A stretch of DNA of 64,000 nucleotides, taken from Microbulbifer marinus (lineage in GTDB: Bacteria; Pseudomonadota; Gammaproteobacteria; Pseudomonadales; Cellvibrionaceae). The translations under genes were made by a program, and so were the position numbers. The notes beneath the pieces were generated by a model, which saw only the letters and a list, made by a program, of their open reading frames with translations, did not search any database and had not been told where the DNA came from. The DNA is taken from contig NZ_FNQO01000001.1 in the NCBI RefSeq assembly GCF_900107725.1, positions 1,666,458 through 1,730,457 on the forward strand. Direction: 5' to 3'. The stretch's first letter is position 1; each line of letters starts with the position of its first letter. Shown here one piece after another: positions 23,436 to 32,023 of the stretch.

Positions 23436-24227
23436 ATGACGTTCGACCAACTACTCGCAGAGTGGCGCGCGCACGGGCGCGCGCAACAGGTTCCAACGGG
23501 CTGGACTCAGGGACGCGCTACCTTCGGCGGTCTGGTAGCCGCGATGCTTTACGAAAAAATGGCGGCGCATGTCGATGCCGATGCAAGTCTGCGCTCGCTG
23601 ACCATATCCTTTGTCGGCCCGGTGGGGTCCGATGCGATCGATATTTCTTCGACCACGTTGAGAGCCGGCCGCTCGGTAACCCAGGTGGAAGGACATCTCC
23701 GCCAGGACGATTCAGTACTACTCGCAGGTCTCGCCAGCTTCGGTAAGGGGCGCGAATCGAATATCCACGTGGCCACCGATCGCGCGCCCGAATTCACTGG
23801 TCCCGACGAGTGCGAGGCCCTGCCCTATATTCCCGGCGTAGTGCCGGAATTCACGCAAAAGTTTGACTATCGCATTGCCCGCGGGCAATTGCCTTTCAGC
23901 GGCAGCAGCGACAATCACCTGGGCGGCTGGGTGCGCTTCAAGGATGGCAGTAACGCCCCGGTAACCATCAGCCACCTGCTCACCCTGATCGATGCCTGGC
24001 CGCCGGCGATTCTGCCGATGTTACGCGCACCAGCACCTGCCAGCTCGCTGGCCTGGACGGTGGAATTTATCGAACCACTGCCAGCGCTGAAGGCCGACAG
24101 CTGGTGGCAATATCTGGCGGAAGTGGAGCAGGCTGCGGATGGTTACGGCGTGATTCAGGCGCGGCTGTGGGATGCGGACGGCAGGCTGGTGGCCTTCTCG
24201 CGGCAAACAGTCACGGTATTCGATTGA
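23436..24227 (+). CDS. Acyl-CoA thioesterase family protein (double hotdog)
   Basis: A 263-residue protein of the TesB-like thioesterase superfamily. The first hotdog has GWTQGRATFGGLVAAMLYEKM and SLTISFVGPVGSD with RAGRSVTQVEGHLRQDD. The second has LGGWVRFKDGSNAPVTISHL followed by LIDAWPPAIL (a conserved DxxPP) and SLAWTVEFIEPLP. It would hydrolyse acyl-CoA thioesters in the cytosol. It lies 5 bases behind panB, in the place usually held by panC; a link to CoA metabolism is possible but unproven. ATG start at 23436. Confidence 0.82.
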   Translation: MTFDQLLAEWRAHGRAQQVPTGWTQGRATFGGLVAAMLYEKMAAHVDADASLRSLTISFVGPVGSDAIDISSTTLRAGRSVTQVEGHLRQDDSVLLAGLASFGKGRESNIHVATDRAPEFTGPDECEALPYIPGVVPEFTQKFDYRIARGQLPFSGSSDNHLGGWVRFKDGSNAPVTISHLLTLIDAWPPAILPMLRAPAPASSLAWTVEFIEPLPALKADSWWQYLAEVEQAADGYGVIQARLWDADGRLVAFSRQTVTVFD

Positions 24228-24257
24228 TCACAGCCACACGTCCGGTGGCATGCGCTG

Positions 24258-24722
24258 TCAGACCGGCTGTGTCTGCGGCTCCGGATACGGCTTGGCGAAA
24301 GAAAAAGCTTGTGATGATGGCCCCCGGGTTTTCAGTGTCTGCAGCGCGCGCCTCGCGTCTTCGATGCTCGGAATCGTACCGGCGGGAATCCACCAAAGGG
24401 CCAGCGCCGGCCCTGTGAACTTCTCGAACCAGCTCTTTTTATTCTTCAGTACTTCTAGATGCTCACCGGAGTACACATAATTCTTCAGAGCTTCCATTGA
24501 GGTCCACACCGACATATTGACGATAATGCGCTCGTCTTCGAACACCTGAAGCGCAGTCGCATCGCCCTCCTCTGTCTGCAGCCGCCAGACGAACCCCGGG
24601 CTGTGATCCGCCAGTGCATTGATTCGATCTAGCTGGTCGACGAAGCCCTGCATTACAGGGCTGTCCAGCGGGCCTTTGGCCCGCGCTATATTGACCTGGG
24701 CCAGGTGAAAATTTTTCGACAT
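24258..24722 (-). CDS. DUF3291 domain protein
   Basis: A 154-residue protein that matches DUF3291, a ferredoxin-like (dimeric alpha/beta barrel) family. Signs are FHLAQVNIARAKGPLDSP at the N-terminus, FVDQLDRINALADHSPGFVW, then VFEDERIIVNMSVWTSMEAL and YVYSGEHLEVLKNKKSWFEK, which resembles an ABM-type monooxygenase pattern. ALWWIPAGTIPSIEDARRAL is the usual C-terminal part. Function unknown. Separated from zntB by 10 bases on the same strand, so probably co-transcribed after it. Confidence 0.82.
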   Translation of the reverse strand: MSKNFHLAQVNIARAKGPLDSPVMQGFVDQLDRINALADHSPGFVWRLQTEEGDATALQVFEDERIIVNMSVWTSMEALKNYVYSGEHLEVLKNKKSWFEKFTGPALALWWIPAGTIPSIEDARRALQTLKTRGPSSQAFSFAKPYPEPQTQPV

Positions 24723-24732
24723 ATCCGTGTCC

Positions 24733-25734
24733 TTAAAGCCATTTTCTCCAGCGGAAAATCACGATCTGCAGTATCACCGCGAGCACCAGCAGGCCGCAGA
24801 AGACCGCAAACGCCCCTGGCGCATCGGCGCCGGGGATTCCGCCCACGTTTACCCCCAGCAGGCCGGTGAGGAAACCCAGCGGCAGAAAGATGGCCGCAAC
24901 CACCGACAGCACATACATACGGTTGTTGAGCTGTTCCGAGTTGCGACTCAGCAGCTCCTCCTGGGTGACCGCGGCACGCTCGCGCACCGCGTCTATGTCT
25001 TCAATATGGCGCAGCAGGCGATCACTTACTTCGCGCAGCTGCATACGGCTGCCCTCGTCGAACCAGGACACCTTTTCCTGCAGCATGCGCGACAGCGCCT
25101 CGCGCTCGGGGGCGAGATAGCGGCGCAGGGTAATGGTTTGCTTGCGCAGCTGTGCCAGGTCGGCCCGCAACTCCGCACTGCGGGCGTCCAGCACGCGGTC
25201 CTCCAGGTCGTCGATTTTGTCCTCGAAGGCCTCTACCGTGTCACTCATGCGCCATACCAGTAGATCCGTCAGGGAAACCACCAACCCCGCAGCGTTGACC
25301 GGTCCACGCCCGGCGCGCAGGAGCTGCAACAGATCGTTGACCGAAAGCAGGCGCCGCCTGCGGGTACTGATAATGCGGTGTTCTTCTACCCACAGCCGAA
25401 TGGATACCATGTCTTCGGGTTGCGATTCCGGGTTGAGATTGACTCCGCGCAACGCGACCAGCAGACCGTCGCCAAGTGCGGTGGTACGCGGCCGGGTTTC
25501 CTCGGTAAGCAGCGCATCGACCACCAGAGGCTCGAGGCCACTCTGCTCGCGCAGCCACTGCTGCACCCCGGCATCGGTATAGTCGAAATGCAGCCATAGC
25601 AGGCCCTGCTGTGGCTGCCAGTCCCGGACTTCGCTCCAGCCCAGATCCCTGCCTCCGCCTTCGCGATCAAGCAGATAGGCGTGAATCAGGCCGACATCCA
25701 CGGCTATCTGTTCTTTTGTGCCTGTGCTATCCAT
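24733..25734 (-). CDS. zntB: Zinc transporter ZntB (CorA superfamily)
   Basis: A 333-residue CorA-like channel/transporter of the inner membrane. A long cytosolic N-terminal domain and stalk helix (LEDRVLDARSAELRADLAQL) are followed by two C-terminal membrane helices. The selectivity motif after the first helix is GVNVGGIPG, the ZntB form (GIN in E. coli) rather than the GMN of CorA; this and the final FRWRKWL support ZntB. The start at 25734 (MDSTGTKEQ) has GGAG seven bases upstream; an ATG at 25746 is possible. The mutarotase gene ends 17 bases upstream of the start. Confidence 0.85.
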   Translation of the reverse strand: MDSTGTKEQIAVDVGLIHAYLLDREGGGRDLGWSEVRDWQPQQGLLWLHFDYTDAGVQQWLREQSGLEPLVVDALLTEETRPRTTALGDGLLVALRGVNLNPESQPEDMVSIRLWVEEHRIISTRRRRLLSVNDLLQLLRAGRGPVNAAGLVVSLTDLLVWRMSDTVEAFEDKIDDLEDRVLDARSAELRADLAQLRKQTITLRRYLAPEREALSRMLQEKVSWFDEGSRMQLREVSDRLLRHIEDIDAVRERAAVTQEELLSRNSEQLNNRMYVLSVVAAIFLPLGFLTGLLGVNVGGIPGADAPGAFAVFCGLLVLAVILQIVIFRWRKWL

Positions 25735-25750
25735 GCGCGTCTCCATTTTT

Positions 25751-26623
25751 CTAACGCTGCAATAACAGCGATGCCTCTGCCCTCTCACCGGGAGCAAGCT
25801 GCCAACTGTCGGCAAAGGCATTGCCGTGCTCCACACAGACAAACTCACCGTAGTGATCGTCAACGTCCGCCAGTGTCGCGGCCAGTTCCGGGCCCGGATT
25901 CCAGGTGATCACGCTGTGGCAGTTGTCGCTGTGGGTGTGGATGGGCGCGCGAGTGAGAATCTGTTGATGCGCAGGTGCATTTTCAAACACCCGATCGACC
26001 TCGCCGGGAAAAGTGAGCGGTCCCTCCTGGCGAAACCGCGCCAGTTCGCGGGTGTTGTCCAGGTAATCGGTATGCTCCAGTCCGTGCACTTCGATTTCGC
26101 GCACGCTTTCCACCGGGAAATACGTGTGCCACGCCCAGCTGTACTCAACGGTCTTTTCCGCCAGGTTTTCCAGTCGCAGGTGTAACTGCAGTTCGCGCCC
26201 CAGCCGCATCGTGAAGTCACAGCGGAATGGCGCCTCGAAAACCTCACTGCCGTCATGCCGGAAAGTGAACACCAACTCCACGTCGCCACCCGGCAACTCT
26301 TTCGCTCCTGTCAGCTGCCACGGCTGAGTGCGCACCAGTCCATGTTTGGGCTTAGTCGGATCGACGCGGTTGATGCCGAACCAGGGTAGGCATAACGGGA
26401 TGCCGCCGCGCACGGCTTTGCCCGGCTCGAATTGTGCCTTGGGACTGAGCCATAACAACGGCTCCCGGTCCGCGGCCTGGAACTCCAGCAGCTGGGCACC
26501 TTGCTTGGCGATAACCGCACGGTACCGCGGTGTCTGCACCAACAGCAGGTCGAGCCCCGGTTTGCCGTAGAGGGCACCGCTATCGGTATCGCGGATAAAA
26601 CTGGTTTGTAACTGGTCACTCAC
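25751..26623 (-). CDS. D-hexose-6-phosphate mutarotase (YeaD family)
   Basis: Aldose-1-epimerase-fold enzyme that interconverts anomers of hexose 6-phosphates in the cytosol. 290 residues. Landmarks are LLWLSPKAQFEPGKAVRGGI, LCLPWFGINRVDPTKPKHGL, the EYSWAWHTYFPVESVREIEV segment containing a catalytic histidine, and the late WNPGPELAATLADVDDHYG followed by FVCVEHGNA (catalytic glutamate). The start is GTG at 26623. It is the first gene of the mutarotase-zntB-DUF3291 minus-strand run. Confidence 0.9.
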   Translation of the reverse strand: MSDQLQTSFIRDTDSGALYGKPGLDLLLVQTPRYRAVIAKQGAQLLEFQAADREPLLWLSPKAQFEPGKAVRGGIPLCLPWFGINRVDPTKPKHGLVRTQPWQLTGAKELPGGDVELVFTFRHDGSEVFEAPFRCDFTMRLGRELQLHLRLENLAEKTVEYSWAWHTYFPVESVREIEVHGLEHTDYLDNTRELARFRQEGPLTFPGEVDRVFENAPAHQQILTRAPIHTHSDNCHSVITWNPGPELAATLADVDDHYGEFVCVEHGNAFADSWQLAPGERAEASLLLQR

Positions 26624-26653
26624 GCGTGTACTAGATCCTTATTGTGATGGTTT

Positions 26654-27067
26654 CTATTTTTCTGTTTTGCTGAGATGTGCCAGTTCACCGGCATGCTGCT
26701 CCCAATTCTGGCCGTCGAAGGGCTCTATCACAACGCCTTCCGGCATCCCGTCCAGACAGCGGAGATTGACACTGTAACCATCGGGATTGGACCGCGGGAC
26801 ATAAAAGGATTTCACCCCGCAGTGCCGGCAGAAATAGTGCCTGGCCACTCCGGTATTGAAGGTGTAACAGCTGAGATGATCCTTGCCTTGCAGCAATTCG
26901 AAATCCGCGGTCGGCACTATCAGGTGCTGAAAGCCAACCATCTGACACATCGAACAGTTGCAGGCATGCGCCACCAGGGGTTCACCGGCCTCATGCCTGA
27001 CGATTGCGCGGAAGCGCACTGCACCGCAGTGACAGCCCCCTTCCAGTGTGCTGGCAACCTTATTCAT
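26654..27067 (-). CDS. GFA/CENP-V family zinc protein
   Basis: A 137-residue protein of the glutathione-dependent formaldehyde-activating-like (GFA) family. Zinc-binding cysteines are visible: GGCHCGAVRFRA, then AHACNCSMCQMVG, and YFCRHCGVKSFYVPR. The LRCLDG and FDGQNW segments near the C-terminus are typical. Most members are not true formaldehyde enzymes, so no reaction is assigned. The ATG at 27067 overlaps the stop of the upstream membrane protein gene by 8 bases, pointing to coupled translation. Confidence 0.88.
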   Translation of the reverse strand: MNKVASTLEGGCHCGAVRFRAIVRHEAGEPLVAHACNCSMCQMVGFQHLIVPTADFELLQGKDHLSCYTFNTGVARHYFCRHCGVKSFYVPRSNPDGYSVNLRCLDGMPEGVVIEPFDGQNWEQHAGELAHLSKTEK

Positions 27068-27710
27068 CGATAAGATTCTCTCGGGTAAATAGTGGTCGGG
27101 CACACAGCAGCGTCAGGGCACCTGCGGCGAGCATAAAGTGGAACCAGTTCATTCGCGCCAGCCCGAACACCCGCGTCGCACCGGTGCCAACCACCAGACC
27201 AGCCATGATGACCAGCACGGCGCCGGCGCCGAGTAACAGCGCCTGCGGACGCGACAGGCCGCGCGCCGAAAGCAATTCCAGCACCGCTACCGCCAGCCAC
27301 AGCAGCAACCCGAGAGTCGAATAGATGCTGCCGACTGCCTGCGCAGACAAGGCCGCGGTTTCCGCCGCACCCAGCGACGAGCCGATCACCAGCACCATGG
27401 TCACGTAGGCCGGCGCGCGGCTGGCCTGACCGATTGCCAGCCCGAGGCGCGCCCATAGCAAGGCAATACCGATTAGTAAAAAGGAGACACTGCCCGACAG
27501 CCGCGACAGCGCGCGATGCAGCTCGGTAACACCGGGATCAATCCCGTACCGATAGGCCCCCGCCGTGGCGGCCAGGGCCAGGCAGAGCGAAGCTGCGACG
27601 ATCAGCAGGGCCGGTGATTGGCAGCGGCTGCGGGCGATATACCAGTATTGATTGGCCACCAGCAGGGCGGCCAGGGCGAGCAGAATTTCTGCGAGCCAGA
27701 AGTTGTGCAA
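27060..27710 (-). CDS. Hypothetical integral membrane protein
   Basis: A 216-residue protein with about six to seven hydrophobic segments: roughly residues 5-24, 34-52, 72-90, 98-118, 127-146, 156-176 and 188-205. The polar content is low and no cofactor motif is seen. A lone HR in LHRALSRLSG and FHF near the end are the only notable polar patches. I do not recognise the family. It overlaps the GFA gene by 8 bases and lies about 90 bases from the pnp terminator. Confidence 0.7.
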   Translation of the reverse strand: MHNFWLAEILLALAALLVANQYWYIARSRCQSPALLIVAASLCLALAATAGAYRYGIDPGVTELHRALSRLSGSVSFLLIGIALLWARLGLAIGQASRAPAYVTMVLVIGSSLGAAETAALSAQAVGSIYSTLGLLLWLAVAVLELLSARGLSRPQALLLGAGAVLVIMAGLVVGTGATRVFGLARMNWFHFMLAAGALTLLCARPLFTRENLIDE

Positions 27711-27802
27711 GGTTGTTCCCCTTTTTCTTTAAAGAGGATTCTAACCGAAAGCGAATGGGGCTGCGCCATAGCAACTGGGCCCACGGGCAGAACCGCAGGT
27801 AT

Positions 27803-27832
27803 AAAAAAACCCGGCAGTTGCCGGGTTTTTTG
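27803..27832. terminator. Intrinsic terminator downstream of pnp (bidirectional)
   Basis: CCCGGCA and TGCCGGG form a 7-bp stem with a GT loop (27810-27825). A seven-base A run on the left reads as a T-tract on the minus strand, ending the pnp transcript; a six-base T run on the right makes it work on the plus strand too. Confidence 0.92.
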
Positions 27833-27846
27833 TGCGCTCAGGAGAC

Positions 27847-29973
27847 TCAGGCTTCGTCAGAGGCCTGGTTCGCCTCGGCGGATTCCTCCGCCTGATCCGC
27901 CTTCGCTTCCTTGATGGAGAGCTTGATGCGGCCACGCTGGTCGACGTCCAGTACCTTCACGAATACCTTCTGGCCTTCGCTGAGGTAGTCGGTCACAGCG
28001 TTAACACGCTCTTCGGCGATCTGGGAAATATGCACCAGACCGTCCTTGCCCGGCAGGAAGTTCACGAATGCGCCGAAATCGACGATGCGCACTACGGTAC
28101 CCTCGTAAATGGCGCCGATTTCAGCTTCTGCGGTGATTTCCTCGATGCGGGTTACCGCCGCTTCCAGGCTCTCGCCGTCTTCACCGAATACCTTCACGGT
28201 ACCGTCGTCTTCGATATCGATGGAGGCACCGGTTTCCTCGGTGATGGAACGGATGGTCGCGCCGCCCTTGCCGATCACGTCGCGGATCTTGTCCGGATGG
28301 ATTTTCAGGGTTGCGTAGCGCGGTGCGTTCTCGTTCACAGTGGAGCGGGATTCGCCGATAACCTTGTTCATTTCCGCGAGGATGTGCAGACGTGCGTGCA
28401 GCGCCTGCTCCAGTGCGGTTTCCATGATCTCTTCGGTAATACCTTCGATCTTGATGTCCATCTGCAGCGCGGTCACACCAGAGGCGGTACCCGCTACTTT
28501 GAAGTCCATGTCGCCGAGGTGGTCTTCATCACCGAGGATATCGGTCAGAACCGCGTAGCCTTCGTCTTCCTTCACCAGGCCCATGGCGATACCGGCTACC
28601 GGCGCCTTCAGCGGCACACCGGCGTCCATCAGCGCCAGGCTGGAACCACACACGGAAGCCATCGAGCTGGAACCGTTCGATTCGGTGATTTCAGAAACCA
28701 CACGCAGGGTGTACGGGAAGCTCTCCGGATCCGGCAGTACTGCGGCAATACCGCGACGCGCCAGACGGCCGTGGCCGATTTCGCGACGACCGGTAGCGCC
28801 TACACGACCCGCTTCACCTACGGAGTAGGGAGGGAAGTTGTAGTGCAACATGAAGTAGTCTTTGCGCTCGCCTTCCAGAGCGTCGATGATCTGCGCATCG
28901 CGGGTAGCGCCGAGGGTGGCTACTACCAGAGCCTGAGTCTCACCGCGGGTGAACAGTGCAGAGCCGTGACCCTTCGGCAGCACGCCGACTTCCACGCTGA
29001 TCGGGCGCACGGTCTTGGTATCGCGACCGTCGATACGCGGCTCGCCGCGCACTACGGCGCCGCGAACGATTTTCTTCTCCAGCTTGCCGAAGTAGCTTTT
29101 GACGGTGCCTTCGTCCACTTCCTCGGTCGCCAGGACTTCAGCAGCTTCGTTGCGCAGCTCGCCCAGACGGGTGGTGCGCGCCTGCTTGTTGGTGATCTTG
29201 TAGGCTTCGGCTACTTTGTCGCCGAACTGGCCTTCCAGCGCAGCCTTCAGCACGCCGTCTTCCGCTTCCGGCTGCCAGTCCCAGGTGGGCTTGCCCGCTT
29301 CGGCTTTCAGCTCTTCACAGACTTTGACAACGGCCTGCATCTCCTGGTGAGCGAACAGTACTGCGCCCAGCATGATGTCTTCCGGCAATTCTTTCGCTTC
29401 GGATTCCACCATCAGCACGGCGTCTTTGGTGCCGGCTACGACCATGTCCAGCTCGGAAGTCTTCAGCGCGCTGTAAGTCGGGTTCAGCAGGTAACCGTCT
29501 TCCTGGGTGTAGCCCACGCGCGCGGCGCCAATCGGGCCACCAAACGGGATGCCGGAAACAGACAGGGCTGCGGAAGTACCGATCATGCCGGCAATATCCG
29601 GATCCACGTCTTTCTCGGCAGACAGCACGGTGATCATTACCTGAACTTCGTTCATGAAGCCCTTCGGGAACAGCGGGCGGATCGGACGGTCGATCAGGCG
29701 GGAGGTCAGAGTTTCTTTCTCGGACGGGCGGCCTTCACGCTTGAAGAAGCCACCGGGAATCTTGCCGGCCGCGTAGGCCTTTTCCTGATAGTGCACGGAC
29801 AGCGGGAAGAAGCCCTGATCCGGCTTGGCTTCTTTGGCGCCTACTACGGTACACAGCACCACGGTTTCGCCCATGGTTACCAGCGCCGCACCGGTGGCCT
29901 GGCGCGCAACGCGGCCGGTCTCGATGGTGACTTGCTGATTTCCGTACTGGAAGGTTTTGCTTACTGGATTCAC
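27847..29973 (-). CDS. pnp: Polynucleotide phosphorylase
   Basis: Phosphorolytic 3'-to-5' exoribonuclease, a degradosome component. It has 708 residues (E. coli: 711). Two RNase PH-like domains (about 1-220 and 300-540, separated by a helical linker) are followed by KH (about 553-615, [20 protein letters not shown]) and S1 (about 620-690, [20 protein letters not shown]). The RNA-binding [12 protein letters not shown] and the active-site [23 protein letters not shown] segment (here [18 protein letters not shown]) are present. The start is GTG at 29973 behind AGGAAAATACTA. It lies downstream of rpsO, the usual order. Confidence 0.98.
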   Translation of the reverse strand: MNPVSKTFQYGNQQVTIETGRVARQATGAALVTMGETVVLCTVVGAKEAKPDQGFFPLSVHYQEKAYAAGKIPGGFFKREGRPSEKETLTSRLIDRPIRPLFPKGFMNEVQVMITVLSAEKDVDPDIAGMIGTSAALSVSGIPFGGPIGAARVGYTQEDGYLLNPTYSALKTSELDMVVAGTKDAVLMVESEAKELPEDIMLGAVLFAHQEMQAVVKVCEELKAEAGKPTWDWQPEAEDGVLKAALEGQFGDKVAEAYKITNKQARTTRLGELRNEAAEVLATEEVDEGTVKSYFGKLEKKIVRGAVVRGEPRIDGRDTKTVRPISVEVGVLPKGHGSALFTRGETQALVVATLGATRDAQIIDALEGERKDYFMLHYNFPPYSVGEAGRVGATGRREIGHGRLARRGIAAVLPDPESFPYTLRVVSEITESNGSSSMASVCGSSLALMDAGVPLKAPVAGIAMGLVKEDEGYAVLTDILGDEDHLGDMDFKVAGTASGVTALQMDIKIEGITEEIMETALEQALHARLHILAEMNKVIGESRSTVNENAPRYATLKIHPDKIRDVIGKGGATIRSITEETGASIDIEDDGTVKVFGEDGESLEAAVTRIEEITAEAEIGAIYEGTVVRIVDFGAFVNFLPGKDGLVHISQIAEERVNAVTDYLSEGQKVFVKVLDVDQRGRIKLSIKEAKADQAEESAEANQASDEA

Positions 29974-30060
29974 TAGTATTTTCCTATTTCCTATCGGTTA
30001 CTGGCCCATTCCAGTAACCCCTACAGGCGGCCCGAACAATTCCGATGGGCCACGGACATT

Positions 30061-30096
30061 GCGGTACAGGATGTACCGCCACCGGCCTAAGGCCGG
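30061..30096 (-). promoter_or_regulatory. Hairpins in the pnp leader
   Basis: The rpsO-pnp spacer contains two perfect stems: GCGGTACA/TGTACCGC (30061-30079, loop GGA) and CCGGCC/GGCCGG (30082-30096, loop TAA). In E. coli the pnp leader forms a hairpin cut by RNase III for PNPase autoregulation; these stems occupy the equivalent place. The functional role is inferred by position only. Confidence 0.5.
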
Positions 30097-30192
30097 CACG
30101 AGCGCCAAAAGACAGCGGATTAACACATCTGCACCAGCCTTTCGGACGCGACTGTTGGAAAGTGGCAGGGATGTCACTCTCCAGCAAGTAGG

Positions 30193-30226
30193 TAAAAAGA
30201 AGAATGCCCGCCAGAGGCGGGCATTC
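30193..30226 (-). terminator. Terminator downstream of rpsO
   Basis: GAATGCCCGCC (30202-30212) pairs perfectly with GGCGGGCATTC (30216-30226), an 11-bp stem with a 3-base loop. On the minus strand it is followed by TTCTTTTTACC. It lies directly after rpsO, so it should end or attenuate transcription between rpsO and pnp. Confidence 0.85.
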
Positions 30227-30233
30227 CAGGGTC

Positions 30234-30503
30234 TTAGCGACGCAGGCCGAGCTTGGCGATCAGCTGTGCGTAGCGGCTCAGATCCTTGCGCTTCAGGTAG
30301 TCCAGCAGCTTGCGACGCTGGTTTACCATGCGGATCAGGCCACGACGGGAGTGGTGATCCTGCTTGTGCGCAGAGAAGTGACCCTGCAGTTTGTTGATAT
30401 TGGCGGTCAGCAGGGCTACCTGGACTTCCGGGGAACCGGTATCGCCTTCGGATTGGCCGTGCTCTTTCAGGATGGCTGCTTTTTCAGTTGCAGTCAGTGC
30501 CAT
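30234..30503 (-). CDS. rpsO: 30S ribosomal protein S15
   Basis: 89 residues, the standard length. It binds 16S rRNA in the central domain. Diagnostic segments are [38 protein letters not shown] and the C-terminal [20 protein letters not shown]. The ATG at 30503 has GAGGTAATTCGTT upstream. It sits between truB and pnp in the conserved nusA-infB-rbfA-truB-rpsO-pnp order; in E. coli S15 represses its own translation through a leader pseudoknot, which I did not try to model here. Confidence 0.98.
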   Translation of the reverse strand: MALTATEKAAILKEHGQSEGDTGSPEVQVALLTANINKLQGHFSAHKQDHHSRRGLIRMVNQRRKLLDYLKRKDLSRYAQLIAKLGLRR

Positions 30504-30598
30504 AACGAATTACCTCGTCGTAATATGCTTTGAAGATTCGGCTGGCCCGTGCATATTTACAGACCAGCTAGTCGATTTGCAGCCGCTGACTTGAATAG

Positions 30599-31540
30599 TC
30601 AGTTGCTACTTACCAGACGTCGCGGTGCCACGCACCCGTCATCGGTAATTTCTCCAACGCCCAGAAAATCGCCATTTTCCAGGAAGAGGCGCACCATATC
30701 ACCTTCTTCGCCTATACGGTAGACCTGCAGATCCATTACCGGCTGTCCCTGACGCACATAGTAACCAGAGTCATCCGGCAGTATCAGCTTGGGCAATGTG
30801 GCGGCGGGTGAATCCACTGGCAGCAGGTGGTGGTCGAGTTCTTCCGCCCTGCCCTCACCGCGCTCTTCGGTCAGCTCATCGAGCGTAATGGCATCTGCCT
30901 CGTCGAAGGGCCCGGCGGCGCTGCGGTGCAGCTGGTCCACGTAGGCACCCACACCCAGGGCCTGACCCAGGTCCTCGGCGAGGCTGCGGATATAGGTGCC
31001 CTTCGAGCAGTGCACTTCCACCTCGGCGCGGGGCTGGCGGCCTCCGGTAAAGCTCAGCAGCTCGAACTCGAAGATCTCGACCTCGCGCGCCTCGCGCTCC
31101 ACTTCCACACCCTGGCGCGCCAGCTTGTACAGCGGCTGGCCCTTGTGCTTCAGCGCCGAATACATGGACGGCACCTGCTTGATGCGGCCGCGGAACTGCT
31201 CCATGGCCTTCAGTACCGCCTGCTCGGTCAGCCCGGAGGCGTCGCGGGTCTCCAGCACATCGCCGTCGGCGTCACCGCTGGCGGTGGTCATGCCGAAGCA
31301 GAAGGTACTGCGATAGCGCTTGTCCGCGTCGAGCAGGTACTGGGAAAACTTGGTTGCCTCACCAAAACAGATCGGCAGCACGCCGGTGGCGAGCGGATCC
31401 AGCGCGCCGGTGTGGCCGGCGCGATTGGCGAAGAACAGGCGTTTGGCTTTCTGCAGGGCGTCGTTGGCGGTGATGCCGGCGGGCTTGTTCAACAACAGCA
31501 CACCGTGAACCGGCCGGCCCCATTTAGGTCTGCGGCCCAT
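30599..31540 (-). CDS. truB: tRNA pseudouridine-55 synthase
   Basis: Makes pseudouridine 55 in the T-loop of tRNAs. 313 residues (E. coli: 314). The catalytic aspartate is Asp48 in RAGHTGALDPLATGVLPIC. The KxxGITSN-like start (LLNKPAGITANDALQKAKRL), YRSTFCFGMTTASGDADGDV, the RGRIKQVPSMYSALKHKGQP segment and the late SKGTYIRSLAEDLGQ are all standard. The C-terminal PUA-like part ends in FLGVGEITDDG. It starts 4 bases after rbfA. Confidence 0.97.
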   Translation of the reverse strand: MGRRPKWGRPVHGVLLLNKPAGITANDALQKAKRLFFANRAGHTGALDPLATGVLPICFGEATKFSQYLLDADKRYRSTFCFGMTTASGDADGDVLETRDASGLTEQAVLKAMEQFRGRIKQVPSMYSALKHKGQPLYKLARQGVEVEREAREVEIFEFELLSFTGGRQPRAEVEVHCSKGTYIRSLAEDLGQALGVGAYVDQLHRSAAGPFDEADAITLDELTEERGEGRAEELDHHLLPVDSPAATLPKLILPDDSGYYVRQGQPVMDLQVYRIGEEGDMVRLFLENGDFLGVGEITDDGCVAPRRLVSSN

Positions 31541-31543
31541 GAA

Positions 31544-31942
31544 TCAGTCTTCGTTTGAATCGCTGTCGTCTTGGTGGTGCTTGCGGTCCGCTTGCACCGC
31601 CTTGTCGATCAGCGCAGACAGCTCCTGACCGCGTACCGAAGTTTCGTCGTAACGGAACAGCAGGCGCGGAATGGTGCGAATCTGAATCGAGCGTGCCAAC
31701 TGCGTGCGCAGGAAACCGGCGGCCTTGTTCAGCACGTCCATCGAAGCGTTGATCTTGGCGCGGTCGTCCTCGCCGACGAAGGTGACGTACACCTTGGCGA
31801 CGGTCAGGTCGCGGCTGACCTCCACGTCGTTGACATTGACCATGCCCAGACGCGGGTCGCGCACTTCCTTCTGGATCAGTTGCGCCAGTTCGCGGCGCAT
31901 GGCATCGGCGACGCGGTCGGCACGGTGGAATTCTCTTGCCAT
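31544..31942 (-). CDS. rbfA: 30S ribosome-binding factor A
   Basis: Late 30S subunit maturation and cold-shock factor with a KH-like fold. 132 residues (E. coli: 133). Family features: REFHRADRVADAMRRELAQL, then RDPRLGMVNVNDVEVSRDLT, and KVYVTFVGEDDR, with LLFRYDETSVRGQELSALID near the end. It lies between infB and truB, the standard order. Confidence 0.96.
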   Translation of the reverse strand: MAREFHRADRVADAMRRELAQLIQKEVRDPRLGMVNVNDVEVSRDLTVAKVYVTFVGEDDRAKINASMDVLNKAAGFLRTQLARSIQIRTIPRLLFRYDETSVRGQELSALIDKAVQADRKHHQDDSDSNED

Positions 31943-31974
31943 CGGTTACCTATCGGAATGGCTTTTTGCAGTCT

Positions 31975-32002
31975 CGTCATTCCGGCGCAGGCCGGAATGA
32001 CG
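31975..32002. repeat. REP-like short palindrome between infB and rbfA
   Basis: CGTCATTCCGGC pairs with GCCGGAATGACG around a GCAG loop, a 12-bp perfect stem. The GTCATTCC-type arms match a very common intergenic repeat of gammaproteobacteria. It lacks a T-tract and probably serves as an RNA-stabilising hairpin or is a passive repeat. Confidence 0.7.
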
Positions 32003-32023
32003 AATCCGGATGTTGACCGCGGC

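Noticed and set aside
27832-29976. A 714-codon plus-strand open frame opposite pnp
   Set aside because: It is the exact antisense of pnp, a GC-rich codon-bias artefact; the protein is Gly/Arg/His-rich with no domain, while pnp is complete and well conserved.
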